Source of the DNA: Flagellimonas oceanensis
GTDB lineage: Bacteria; Bacteroidota; Bacteroidia; Flavobacteriales; Flavobacteriaceae
DNA: 64,000 nucleotides
Assembly: GCF_003992595.1 (NCBI RefSeq)
Contig: NZ_RZNA01000004.1
Coordinates: 109,096 to 173,095 of the forward strand
Direction of reading: 5' to 3'
Positions within the stretch are counted from its first letter, which is position 1; each line of letters starts with the position of its first letter. The translations under genes and the position numbers were made by a program. Under the pieces are notes generated by a model. It saw only the letters and a program-made list of their open reading frames with translations, was not told the DNA's origin and ran no database searches. Below, piece by piece: positions 37,714-46,847 of the stretch.

Positions 37714-40095
37714 TTATTCTGTTCTCAGGCTTTTGGTCGGATTGGCCAATGCCGCTCTTATTGATTGAAAACTGACCGTTATCAGCGCTATACCCAAAGC
37801 AATGCATCCGGCCAGGGCAAACATCCACCATTGAATATCGATTCTATAGGCAAAACCTTCCAGCCAATTTTCCATGGAAAAATAGGCCAACGGAAATCCT
37901 ATAATCAAGCCAACAAGCACCAACTTCGTAAAATCCGTAGATAGCATTTGGCTTATTTTGGCCACCGAAGCCCCCAGTACTTTTCGTATGCCAATTTCCT
38001 TTCTTCGCTGTTCCGCTGTATAGGCTGCCAATCCAAAAAGGCCCAAAGCGGCCACAAAAATGGCCAGCATACAGAACACAACACCGATTTGTCCCGCTCG
38101 CTTTTCCCTAGCGTACAATCTTGCAATGTTCTGATCTAAAAAGGAGTAGTTGAAATTCAGATTGGTAACCACTTTGGAAAAGGTTCCTTTAAATTCGGAC
38201 ACAGTGTTCGCCAGATTTCCCGAATTGAAACGCACAAGCATATAAGATTTGCCTTCTCCAGAATTATTGTGGAATGCATAGGCTCCAATGGGCTGGTGCA
38301 AGGATTCATAATTAAAATCATCCACCACCCCGACTATTGTCTGGGGCACCCCAATAAAGACCTCCTTGCCAATGGCCTCATCTGGGGAATACCCCAAAAA
38401 ATCGACTGCCTTTTTGTTCAGTACCACTTCTACCAGGGTGTCTGTTTCATTTTTGGATTTCGGTAAACTCTTGCCCGCCAACAGTTGTAGTTTGAGTGCG
38501 TCCACAATCCCGGCATCGGTCACATTGGTCTGGATATTGAGTCCATTATTGTCCGTTCCCTTTTTTCGTAATGTTCGTCCGCTCACATCCATTCCGGGAT
38601 ATCCCTGTACCATGGATACCGCGGTTACTTCCGATAGTTTTTTGAACTCTTGCTCCAGGGCACCAAGGTTTTCCTCCCCACTCAATCCTCCAATGGAAAT
38701 GGCCATTACATTGTCGGCAGCAAAACCCAGATTCTTGTTCTGGATATATTTTGTTTGTTGATAGATGACCATTACCCCAACGATCAATGCTGCCGAAGCG
38801 GCAAATTGCATTACCACAAGACCTTTTCTGATCACTAAATTTCCCTTTCCGTGCTTTAGCGAAGGTGATAGGATTTCCTTGGGCAAAAACCTGGATAGAT
38901 ACATGGAAGGGTATAATCCTGAAAACAATGTCGTTACAGCCCAAATCCCCAATGCCGCCAGTAAAAAAGTAGGGGTAAGCAATAAGTCAATCGTCAAGCT
39001 TTGATTTGTGAGCGCATTGAAACCAGGCAGCAATGATATGGTCAAGACAATACCGAACACAATGGAAATTGCCGTGATGAGTCCTGCTTCCAGATAAAAT
39101 CTCCATACCAAGGATTTCGAAGAGGCTCCCAGGGTTTTGCTTATTCCCACTTCCTTGGAACGTTTTTGGGAACGGGCCGTGGTAAGGTTCATATAGTTGA
39201 TACAGGCAATCAAAAGAATCAAAATGGCCAAATAGGTAAGGTTGCGTACCTCATTGATATCCCCAATGCGAGACGCGTAGCCACTCGCAAAAGAGGCTGA
39301 ATACAAGTGGACATTTTCCAAGGATTGGAGTCCAAAGGTGTACCATTGTTCCTCTTTATCGACATTAGCCTCCAGCATTTGGTCAATTTGCTGCTGTGTG
39401 GCCTCTACGGAAACATTCTCCTTTAATAAACAATAGGTCTCAAAGCTGGCATTGCTCCAAGATTTTCTATCGTAGAACCAAAATCCGTTGCTTGAGGCCA
39501 TAATGTCCGCATCAAGCGTACTGTTTTTCGGAAAATCCTTGTATATCCCGGTTACCTCTAGCTCACGATTGTTATCGACCACAATGGTTTGTCCAATCGG
39601 GTTTTCGTTGCCAAAATAGGTTTGGGCGGCTCTTTCGGAAAGAATTACTGTTCCAGGTCTGTCCAAGGCTCCGGTAGAGCTTCCTTGGACCATATCGATA
39701 TCAAAAATGGTCAATAGTTCCTTATCAACCCAATAGAACAGGTTTTCGGTAAAATTTTGGTCATTTATGCGTAGGGAGGCTGGATCGCCAAAATTATGTT
39801 TCAACAACCTAGCAGCACTTTCCACATTCGTAACCTCTTCTTTAATGGCCCAGGCAGTTACCGGGGGGACTGTGGCCCAGGTCTCAAAACCAAAATCCCC
39901 ATCGGTTTTCAGCAAAACCCTTTGAATCCTGTCCTTTTTTGGGAACATGGAGTCAAAGCTTCTTTCGTAGGAAATAAAAAGAAACAGGAACATCACAATA
40001 GTGAGGCCTATAGAAAGTCCAACGATATTGATGATTGAAAAAAGTCTATTGGACTTGAGATTTCTCCACGCTACTTTTAGATTGTTCCTGAACAT
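37714..40095 (-). CDS. MacB/FtsX-type ABC permease, array member 1
   Basis: First of seven consecutive paralogues of about 780-815 residues, each with two MacB-type halves: TM1, a large periplasmic domain, a four-TM bundle, a second periplasmic domain and three C-terminal TMs. Such permeases do not necessarily move substrate across the inner membrane; MacB/LolE relatives work by coupling ATP hydrolysis to periplasmic movements. This member is 793 residues, opens MFRNNLKVAWRNLKSN, has coupling helices EVGISKTLGAS and EIGIRKVLGAS, and ends NPTKSLRTE. It lies 29 bases after the first ATPase gene, so it is the best candidate for that ATPase's cognate partner. Confidence 0.9.
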   Translation of the reverse strand: MFRNNLKVAWRNLKSNRLFSIINIVGLSIGLTIVMFLFLFISYERSFDSMFPKKDRIQRVLLKTDGDFGFETWATVPPVTAWAIKEEVTNVESAARLLKHNFGDPASLRINDQNFTENLFYWVDKELLTIFDIDMVQGSSTGALDRPGTVILSERAAQTYFGNENPIGQTIVVDNNRELEVTGIYKDFPKNSTLDADIMASSNGFWFYDRKSWSNASFETYCLLKENVSVEATQQQIDQMLEANVDKEEQWYTFGLQSLENVHLYSASFASGYASRIGDINEVRNLTYLAILILLIACINYMNLTTARSQKRSKEVGISKTLGASSKSLVWRFYLEAGLITAISIVFGIVLTISLLPGFNALTNQSLTIDLLLTPTFLLAALGIWAVTTLFSGLYPSMYLSRFLPKEILSPSLKHGKGNLVIRKGLVVMQFAASAALIVGVMVIYQQTKYIQNKNLGFAADNVMAISIGGLSGEENLGALEQEFKKLSEVTAVSMVQGYPGMDVSGRTLRKKGTDNNGLNIQTNVTDAGIVDALKLQLLAGKSLPKSKNETDTLVEVVLNKKAVDFLGYSPDEAIGKEVFIGVPQTIVGVVDDFNYESLHQPIGAYAFHNNSGEGKSYMLVRFNSGNLANTVSEFKGTFSKVVTNLNFNYSFLDQNIARLYAREKRAGQIGVVFCMLAIFVAALGLFGLAAYTAEQRRKEIGIRKVLGASVAKISQMLSTDFTKLVLVGLIIGFPLAYFSMENWLEGFAYRIDIQWWMFALAGCIALGIALITVSFQSIRAALANPTKSLRTE

Positions 40096-40124
40096 AAGAT
40101 TGATTTGATTGATGAATTAAACTC

Positions 40125-40820
40125 CTATACCATGCTTTTCATTGGCTTGTTTTGGCTCTCGGTCACAATTTGACCGTCAAATAAGTTAATGACCCGGTGC
40201 GCGTAGTGTGAATCACGATCGGAGTGCGTTACCATTACAATCGTGGTCCCTTCTTGGTTGAGTTCCGTCAACAGGTTCATTACCTCGATACCGTTTTTGG
40301 AATCCAGATTACCCGTCGGCTCATCCGCCAAGATCAATTTTGGATTGGTCACTACGGCCCTGGCAATAGCGACCCGCTGCTGCTGACCACCGGATAATTG
40401 CTGTGGAAAGTGTTTTTCACGGTGCGCGATCTTCATGCGCTCCAGTACTTTTTGCACCTTTTCCCTGCGCTCGGCCTTGTTCATTTTAAGGTAGATCAAA
40501 GGAAGTTCCACGTTTTCAAAAACCGTGAGTTCATCGATCAGGTTAAAGCTTTGGAACACAAACCCAAGGTTTCCTTTTCGTAGTTGGGTTCTCTGGCTTT
40601 CCTTAAGTCCGCCCACTTCGTGTCCTGCAAAATTGTAGCTACCCTCGGTGGGATTATCCAGCATTCCGATAATGTTCAACAAGGTGGATTTTCCACATCC
40701 TGATGGGCCCATAATCGCCACAAATTCGCCTTCTTCAACTTTTAGGTTTACCCCGTTCAAGGCCAAGGTCTCCACCTCTTCTGTTCGGAAACTCTTTTTA
40801 AGGTCTGTTATCTGTATCAT
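40125..40820 (-). CDS. ABC ATPase of the efflux operon, first copy
   Basis: 231 residues, LolD/MacB type. All motifs are canonical: Walker A GPSGCGKST, signature LSGGQQQRVAIARA, Walker B LILADEPTG, D-loop GNLDS and H-loop VTHSD. It is positioned after the adaptor and before the permease array, the usual order in MacB-type tripartite exporters. It probably powers most or all of the seven permeases, since only one further ATPase is encoded in the operon and that one has altered motifs. Confidence 0.93.
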   Translation of the reverse strand: MIQITDLKKSFRTEEVETLALNGVNLKVEEGEFVAIMGPSGCGKSTLLNIIGMLDNPTEGSYNFAGHEVGGLKESQRTQLRKGNLGFVFQSFNLIDELTVFENVELPLIYLKMNKAERREKVQKVLERMKIAHREKHFPQQLSGGQQQRVAIARAVVTNPKLILADEPTGNLDSKNGIEVMNLLTELNQEGTTIVMVTHSDRDSHYAHRVINLFDGQIVTESQNKPMKSMV

Positions 40821-40884
40821 TTTTTGATGGTTGTTTTTTATGTAAAGACTATTTTTTTTTTGATTGATGTTACATTTCGACGGA

Positions 40885-42135
40885 CTATTTCAATACGATC
40901 CGTTCCGCATCACCAAAACTATCGTAGTTGCTGGTAATGACCTGTTCTCCCGGTTGAAGCCCCTCAAGGACCTCGTAATATCTTGAATTTTGTTTTCCCA
41001 AGCGCACATTGCGTTTGATGGCTTCGTTCCCATCCGGACTTACCACGAAGACCCATTGTCCACCCGTACTCTGAAAGAAGCCCCCTTTGGGCAACAGGAG
41101 CGCATCGTTGGATTCTCCTAATTGTAATCGTATGTTGTAGCTCTGTCCCGCACGGATGGTCTCCGGTTTTTCATCCACAAAAACCAGGTCCACACGGAAC
41201 CTTCCGTTTCTTACTTCGGGATATACCTTACGCAAGCGTAATTTGAACTCGTTGCCATTACGCTCCAAAGTGGCGGAAAGATCTCGTTTTACCCTATCGA
41301 TATAATGCTCATCGATATCGGCTTCGATTTTAAAATCGGTGAGCACATTGATCTGTCCTATACGTTGTCCCTGTGAAATATTCTGGCCGATTTCAGCATC
41401 CAAAAACCCTAATTGGCCATCCGCGGGAGCTCTAACATTTAAGTGGTCCAATCGTTCATAGACCATGGACAATGTTTTTTGCATCCGCTCCAAATCAGTG
41501 TCCAGACCCTTCAAAGAGGTTTCGCGAAGTTGGTCATCCTGCTCTGTTTGTAATTTTACGATTTCGTATTGCTTTTGTGCCAATTCGTAATCTTCCTTTG
41601 CTTTTAAATACACTTCTTTTGAGACCAGCTCTTCTTCATAAAGCTCTTGGTTCTGCTCGTAAGCGCGTTTCAAACGTTGCACATCGTACTGTGCGGTGGC
41701 CAAGGATTTTCTGCCTTCCACCTGTCTGGAATCAAAAGTAAGTTTGGTGGAACGCAAATCGTTCTGCTTTAAAGCCAGATTACTTTCACTGGCCAAAATC
41801 TGCTCGTAAAGAGCCATGTTTTCCAACTTCAGGATAATGTCCCCCTTTTTAACCATGGAACCTTCCTCAATCAGCTTTTCGGAAACACGTCCGCCTTCAT
41901 AGGCATCCATATAAATGGTAGCAATTGGAGCTACGTTTCCATTTATGGTAATGTAATCATCAAACTTGCCGTCGGTTACCGAGGAAATGGACAATCGTTC
42001 CTTTTCCGTTCTAAAGGTTGACATGGAACTGGCAAAAATCAATTTATAGCCCACAAATAATAGCAATACGCCCAGAGCTATATAACCGTAGTGTTTGAGT
42101 TTAAGTCCTTTCTTTTTTTCTAATTGTATATCCAT
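40885..42135 (-). CDS. HlyD/MacA-type periplasmic adaptor
   Basis: 416 residues. One N-terminal TM at about 15-35, then a lipoyl-type domain split around a long coiled-coil hairpin (about 105-230, rich in Glu, Lys, Leu and Gln, e.g. EDYELAQKQYEIVKLQ), followed by a beta-barrel (DFKIEADIDEHYIDRV) and a membrane-proximal domain. Links the inner-membrane ABC permease to the TolC-like channel. Starts 8 bases after the outer-membrane protein gene; 64 bases to the ATPase gene. Confidence 0.92.
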   Translation of the reverse strand: MDIQLEKKKGLKLKHYGYIALGVLLLFVGYKLIFASSMSTFRTEKERLSISSVTDGKFDDYITINGNVAPIATIYMDAYEGGRVSEKLIEEGSMVKKGDIILKLENMALYEQILASESNLALKQNDLRSTKLTFDSRQVEGRKSLATAQYDVQRLKRAYEQNQELYEEELVSKEVYLKAKEDYELAQKQYEIVKLQTEQDDQLRETSLKGLDTDLERMQKTLSMVYERLDHLNVRAPADGQLGFLDAEIGQNISQGQRIGQINVLTDFKIEADIDEHYIDRVKRDLSATLERNGNEFKLRLRKVYPEVRNGRFRVDLVFVDEKPETIRAGQSYNIRLQLGESNDALLLPKGGFFQSTGGQWVFVVSPDGNEAIKRNVRLGKQNSRYYEVLEGLQPGEQVITSNYDSFGDAERIVLK

Positions 42136-42143
42136 GGTATGTT

Positions 42144-43478
42144 TTAGTTGATGTTAAAAATGGGCAGTCCGCTGTAAAAATCTATGGTGCTTTGGTTGAC
42201 CTTCAACCTAAGGCCCACTTGTAAGTTTTGATTTTGTGCCACCCCATACAGGTTCTTGGCCTGAAAGAGTTCCAACGCATTGATCAACCCTTTTTCGTAC
42301 CTCTTTTGGGCGATGGTAAAAGCGAGCTGTTGCGATTCCACCTGTTTTATACTCTGTTCATATTCTGCTATAAGGGCCTGGTTGTCCTGAACCAATTGCT
42401 GCAACAACTGAAACAGCTCCTGCTCTTGAATCTCCAAGTTGTTCTTGGCCTGCATATATGCGATTTTCTGTTGCTTTACCCTTGAATGATTGGCCCATCC
42501 GTTGCTGATGGGAATGTTCAACTGCGCTCCCACGAATTTGGCTTGATTGTCGTTGAATTGTGTCTTAAATGGTATCACGTTTCCGTTTTCGTCTACATTG
42601 GTCTCAAAATAACTGGTCCCATAACCTGCAAACAGGGACAATGAAGGGAACAAGTCTCCACGAGTAGCCTGCAATTGTTTTTTTGCTGCGGTTACCCGGT
42701 ACTCCTGCGACTTGACCAAAGGCACAAATCCCCTTGCTTTTTGGTATAAGGAATCCAAAGTAACATCTTCATTTACAGAAGTTTTCTCCAAGCCTTCCTG
42801 AATATTGATGTCCGATGTTTCGGTCAGATTCATTTCTTGCAGCAACACCAGTTTAGCATTTGCCAATTGGTTTCGGTTTTGGGTCAATAAAAATTTATCC
42901 CCCAAAAGATTGGATTCTGCTTCATACAGGTCTGCCCCGGCCATTAGCCCCAGCTCCACCTGCTTTTCGACCAAATCATAGTTGGCTTGAGAAATTTCCA
43001 ATTGTTCCAAAGTATTGGCCACCAATCCTTCGTAAAATTTGATATCGTAAAAAGCACTCATTACCCGAAAGGCCAGTAAAAATTTTTCCTGTAAAATATC
43101 TTCTTGGGTGGCTTTGTAAATAAACTTGGAAGCTCGTATCGAATTCAGTTTTTGAAAACCGCGGAACACATCCAGACTGGCATTGAGTGAATAATTATTA
43201 CTAAAGAACTCGGTGTTCACATAATCGTTGGTCTGTGGGTCGGCAGACCTACCGTACCTGATCGTATAGTCGGTAGACCCGCTTACAGATGGCAATAAAT
43301 CGCGAATGGATTGCCTGTAAGATTCCCTGCTGGATTCATTATTGTAAGCGGTGTTCCTTACCTGAAGGTTGTGCTCGATAGCATAATCCACACATTCTTC
43401 CAGGGTCCAAACTTCTTGGGAAAACCCGATGAAGGAACACAATATCAATAAGGTTGTTATGTATATTTTTAGATTCAT
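42144..43478 (-). CDS. TolC-family outer membrane efflux protein
   Basis: 444 residues with a signal peptide (cleavage near FIGFS/QEVW). Two repeated halves of long helices with intervening beta strands, as in TolC; typical segments are LFAGYGTSYFETNV in the second strand region and FTIAQKRYEKGLINALELFQ in the second helical part. First gene of the 22.5-kb operon, so it sets the promoter position: the intergenic region to the divergent response regulator is 203 bases long. Confidence 0.92.
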   Translation of the reverse strand: MNLKIYITTLLILCSFIGFSQEVWTLEECVDYAIEHNLQVRNTAYNNESSRESYRQSIRDLLPSVSGSTDYTIRYGRSADPQTNDYVNTEFFSNNYSLNASLDVFRGFQKLNSIRASKFIYKATQEDILQEKFLLAFRVMSAFYDIKFYEGLVANTLEQLEISQANYDLVEKQVELGLMAGADLYEAESNLLGDKFLLTQNRNQLANAKLVLLQEMNLTETSDINIQEGLEKTSVNEDVTLDSLYQKARGFVPLVKSQEYRVTAAKKQLQATRGDLFPSLSLFAGYGTSYFETNVDENGNVIPFKTQFNDNQAKFVGAQLNIPISNGWANHSRVKQQKIAYMQAKNNLEIQEQELFQLLQQLVQDNQALIAEYEQSIKQVESQQLAFTIAQKRYEKGLINALELFQAKNLYGVAQNQNLQVGLRLKVNQSTIDFYSGLPIFNIN

Positions 43479-43488
43479 AGTTTAATGC

Positions 43489-43520
43489 TGTGCCAAACTA
43501 CGTTCTATTCTTGTGCCAAA
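43489..43520 (-). promoter_or_regulatory. Two TTTGGCACA repeats before the efflux operon; possible sigma-54 promoter
   Basis: On the minus strand TTTGGCACA occurs at 43520-43512 and again at 43497-43489. The first reads TGGCAC-N5-TAGAA, which has a perfect -24 half and a poor -12 half for sigma-54. The neighbouring gene encodes a sigma-54-type activator. The second repeat has no -12 half and may be an activator or repressor site. Confidence 0.35.
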
Positions 43521-43589
43521 ATATATTTTTATTGATTATCAGATAGTTACGATGATAAAATTACAAGAAACCTGCTTTAGGTGTAAAAA

Positions 43590-43601
43590 TTTTGTACAAA
43601 A
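43590..43601. promoter_or_regulatory. Perfect palindrome in the divergent regulatory region
   Basis: TTTTGTACAAAA is its own reverse complement. It lies 80-110 bases from each divergent start codon, a plausible activator binding site, but the AT-rich setting makes a chance palindrome possible. Confidence 0.3.
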
Positions 43602-43681
43602 ATTGTCCAAATATTTTACAGTTAAACAAAACATATCGGAGCAATTACTAGTTTTAGCCATCAATTCGAATACAAAGCTTT

Positions 43682-45040
43682 ATGGTCGATGTCAAAATTT
43701 TAGTGGTTGACGATAACAAGAGCGTGTTGAGCGCTTTGGAAATTCTTTTGCAGTTTGAGTACAAAAGTGTCCAAACCATATTCAATCCCAACCAGATTTC
43801 TTCTTTTCCCAATTTGGAGGATATCGATATCGTGCTGTTGGACATGAACTTTTCCGCTGGCGTGAATACGGGAAACGAAGGATTGTATTGGCTCAACGAA
43901 ATCAAAAAAAGGTCGCCCAACACATCTGTTATTATGATGACAGCCTACGGGGCGGTGGACTTGGCTGTTAGGGCACTTAAGCAAGGTGCTTCCGATTTTG
44001 TACTGAAACCCTGGAACAACGAACGTTTGATGACCACGGTAAAATCAGCCTACGAACTCAGAAAATCCAAACAAGAAATACACAACCTTAAGAAAAAGGA
44101 GAACAATTTAAAACAGGTCATCAATGAGGGTCGGAATTATATCATTGGTCAATCCAAGGCACTGACCTCTGTCTTGAACCTCGTGGCCAAAGTGGCCAAA
44201 ACGGATGTTAATGTGCTCATCACAGGAGAAAATGGTACGGGAAAAGAATTAATAGCGCGTGAACTACACCGACTTTCCAACAGAAAAAATGAAGTCTTTA
44301 TAGGTGTGGATATGGGCTCCATCGCCGAAAACCTGTTCGAAAGTGAACTTTTTGGGCACACCAAAGGTTCATTTACCGATGCCAAAGAAGATCGGGCGGG
44401 TAAATTTGAAGCGGCGCATCAAGGTAGCTTGTTTTTGGATGAAATTGGAAACCTATCGCTACAAATGCAGGCCAAATTGCTGTCCTCGATTCAAAATAAA
44501 TCCGTGGTTCGGGTAGGTTCCAACAAACCTATTGATGTGGACATTCGGTTAATCTGCGCCACCAATTGCAATCTGGAGCAAATGGTAGCAGACGGTCTGT
44601 TCCGTGAAGATTTGCTGTATCGCATCAACACCATTCATATTGAGGTACCGCCGCTACGAGAGCGTAATGAGGACATTTTGGTGCTTGCCGATTTTTTCTT
44701 GAAAAAATTTGCCCATAAATACGATAAATCGGGGCTGCGCATCAATCAAACGGCACAAGAAAAATTGATGGAATATCCATGGCCGGGCAATGTTCGCGAG
44801 TTACAGCATACCATGGAACGGGCCGTTATTCTTTCCGACGGTAATGTGTTGAAGCCCTCGGATTTTCTTTTACACGCCAAGCCTATGCAATCCATGGATA
44901 GCGAACCCATGACTCTCAATGAAATGGAGCAACAAATGATCGATAGGGCTTTGGAGCAGAATGAAGGAAACTATAGCGCAGCCGCCGAACAACTGGGCAT
45001 TTCCCGTCAAACGCTTTACAACAAGTTGAAAAAAAAGTAA
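43682..45040 (+). CDS. Sigma-54-dependent response regulator (NtrC type)
   Basis: 452 residues: receiver domain (phosphoacceptor D54 in LLDMNFSAG), AAA+ ATPase domain (Walker A GENGTGKE, Walker B LFLDEIGN) and a Fis-type helix-turn-helix at the C-terminus (LGISRQTLYNKLK). The loop that contacts sigma-54, GAFTGA in the best-studied activators, reads GSFTDA here. The threonine is kept, but the changes could alter or weaken sigma-54 contact. Forms an operon with the histidine kinase 3 bases downstream; divergent from the efflux operon, which is the likely target. Confidence 0.92.
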   Translation: MVDVKILVVDDNKSVLSALEILLQFEYKSVQTIFNPNQISSFPNLEDIDIVLLDMNFSAGVNTGNEGLYWLNEIKKRSPNTSVIMMTAYGAVDLAVRALKQGASDFVLKPWNNERLMTTVKSAYELRKSKQEIHNLKKKENNLKQVINEGRNYIIGQSKALTSVLNLVAKVAKTDVNVLITGENGTGKELIARELHRLSNRKNEVFIGVDMGSIAENLFESELFGHTKGSFTDAKEDRAGKFEAAHQGSLFLDEIGNLSLQMQAKLLSSIQNKSVVRVGSNKPIDVDIRLICATNCNLEQMVADGLFREDLLYRINTIHIEVPPLRERNEDILVLADFFLKKFAHKYDKSGLRINQTAQEKLMEYPWPGNVRELQHTMERAVILSDGNVLKPSDFLLHAKPMQSMDSEPMTLNEMEQQMIDRALEQNEGNYSAAAEQLGISRQTLYNKLKKK

Positions 45041-45043
45041 TCG

Positions 45044-46396
45044 ATGGCCAGTAGAAACTTTTATATTCAGCTTATCATCAGGGTTATTTTTATAACCCTT
45101 ACAGCTTTGGCATTGGCTTTTTCCGTGTCATACAAATGGTATTTTACCTTAGGGCTTTGTGCTATTATTTTGATGGCACAGGTAGTTTCACTCGTTACTT
45201 TTATCAACCGTACCAATCGAAAAATCGCTTATTTTTTTGATGCCATCAAGAACGAGGACTTTACACTTCGTTTTCCCGAAGGGGTTACCATTGAGTCCTT
45301 CAAGGAATTGAACCGAAGCCTCAATCGGGTCAATGGGCTTATCCAAGAGGTACATCTGCAGCTTCAAATTCGAGAGCAGTACTATCAGGAAATTTTGAAA
45401 CAGGCCAGCATTGGTATTATGACCTACAATGAAAAAGGGCATATCCTTTTCGCCAATCCAACCTTGGAACAATTACTGGATTACACGCCACTGAACCACA
45501 TCAAACAATTAAAACAGGTTGATGAAAACCTGTATCAAATCTTTAAAAATTTCAAACCCTTTCAACGGAAACTTTTTCAATTATCCAATGAGCGCGAGCA
45601 AACGCAATTGGCTATCAAATCAACACCTTTAACATTGGACGGACAGTCATTGCAATTGGTCGTAGTACAGGATATTCACAAAGAATTGGACGAAAAAGAA
45701 ACCGAGTCCTGGGTGCGGCTTATCCGTGTACTGACCCACGAGATCATGAACACCATTACCCCGATTGCCTCCATTTCCGATTCCATTATCAAATATTACC
45801 GCAAAGGGGACAAAATAACCCCTATGGCCGAATTGGAGGAAGGTCAAATCAAAAACACACTCAAGGGATTGGAGGTCATTAAAGAGCAGGGTGGGGACCT
45901 TATGGATTTTGTACAATCGTACCGAAGTTTGTTGCATGTGCCAGAGCCCAACAAATCCTTGGTAAAAGGTAAAGATCTGTTGGAAAAAATCGATGTGCTC
46001 ATGTCCGCCAGATTGATAGATGGGGAAAGTGATTTTACCACTAGTTGCCAACCTGAGGATTTGGAGTTCTATATTGATGAAAAACAAATCTCCCAAGTAT
46101 TGATCAACTTGGGCAAAAATGCCCTGCAGTCTGTTGAAGCTACAGAAAATGGAAAAGTACAAATGGTTGCGGGCATCGATGAAAACGGTTCCAAGTTCAT
46201 AGAAATCCGAGACAATGGGCCCGGTATTCCACCTGAAGTGATGGACGAGATATTTGTGCCTTTTTTCACTACCAAAAGTGAAGGAACGGGTATTGGTCTG
46301 AGTCTTTCCAAGCGTGTGATGCAACTTCATGGGGGCAATATTCAAGTACGTTCGGTTCCACATACCGAAACGGTTTTTCGACTTACCTTTGCTTAG
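45044..46396 (+). CDS. Membrane sensor histidine kinase
   Basis: 450 residues: two TMs at about 8-28 and 33-54 with almost no periplasmic loop, a HAMP-like segment to about 105, a PAS domain at about 115-210, then the kinase core. The phosphorylated histidine is H232 in LTHEIMNTITP; ATP-binding boxes are LGKNALQS (N), DNGPGIPP (G1) and GTGIGLSLS (G2). With no external domain it probably senses the membrane or a cytoplasmic ligand through PAS. Partner of the regulator encoded just before it. Confidence 0.92.
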   Translation: MASRNFYIQLIIRVIFITLTALALAFSVSYKWYFTLGLCAIILMAQVVSLVTFINRTNRKIAYFFDAIKNEDFTLRFPEGVTIESFKELNRSLNRVNGLIQEVHLQLQIREQYYQEILKQASIGIMTYNEKGHILFANPTLEQLLDYTPLNHIKQLKQVDENLYQIFKNFKPFQRKLFQLSNEREQTQLAIKSTPLTLDGQSLQLVVVQDIHKELDEKETESWVRLIRVLTHEIMNTITPIASISDSIIKYYRKGDKITPMAELEEGQIKNTLKGLEVIKEQGGDLMDFVQSYRSLLHVPEPNKSLVKGKDLLEKIDVLMSARLIDGESDFTTSCQPEDLEFYIDEKQISQVLINLGKNALQSVEATENGKVQMVAGIDENGSKFIEIRDNGPGIPPEVMDEIFVPFFTTKSEGTGIGLSLSKRVMQLHGGNIQVRSVPHTETVFRLTFA

Positions 46397-46403
46397 TTGA
46401 ACT

Positions 46404-46847
46404 ATGAAAAAAGAGCTTTTAGATTTTTGTTGGAAACAGGTGGATGAACGCACTGCCCGCCTGAAAAAACAGAGTCGTGAACTTCAAGAATCCTTGGGGT
46501 CTGAAACCAAAAGTTCCGCTGGTGATAAGCACGAAACGGGTAGGGCGATGGTTCAGTTGGAACAGGAAAAATTGGGTCAACAATTACAGGAACTCGATGC
46601 CACCCGAAGCATTCTCAACAAAATCACTATTGAAAAACCGTCGGAAAAAATACGTTTGGGCTCTTTGGTAAGAACCAGTATGGCGGATTATTTCATAGCC
46701 ATTTCAGCAGGCGCTTTTAAAAAAGATAACAGTGTAGTTTATTGCATTTCGGCCAATGCGCCGATTGCAAGATTGCTATTGGAAAAGGAAAAAGGGGAAC
46801 GCTTTGTTTTCAATGGGAAAGAGCAATCCATCTTGGAGGTGCTTTAG
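46404..46847 (+). CDS. GreA/GreB C-terminal-domain-like protein
   Basis: 147 residues: an N-terminal coiled coil (about 5-75) and a C-terminal domain that resembles the FKBP-like end of GreA/GreB (SANAPIARLLLEKEKG, FNGKEQSILEV). The acidic finger tip needed for transcript cleavage is not obvious, so it may bind RNA polymerase without stimulating cleavage. Homologues are often mislabelled as ketoacyl synthases. It starts 7 bases after the kinase gene and probably belongs to the same operon; the convergent gene overlaps its stop by 4 bases. Confidence 0.65.
   Translation: MKKELLDFCWKQVDERTARLKKQSRELQESLGSETKSSAGDKHETGRAMVQLEQEKLGQQLQELDATRSILNKITIEKPSEKIRLGSLVRTSMADYFIAISAGAFKKDNSVVYCISANAPIARLLLEKEKGERFVFNGKEQSILEVL

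Noticed and set aside
37694..37831. N-terminal 46-residue extension of permease 2
   Set aside because: It lies over the 3' end of permease 1 in another frame; the paralogues all begin with the MF-N-N/Y-L-K-type sequence found at 37693.
23143..40095. Reading the seven permeases as assembly-induced repeats
   Set aside because: The proteins differ throughout, especially in the periplasmic domains, and no long identical DNA stretch is seen, so these are true diverged paralogues.
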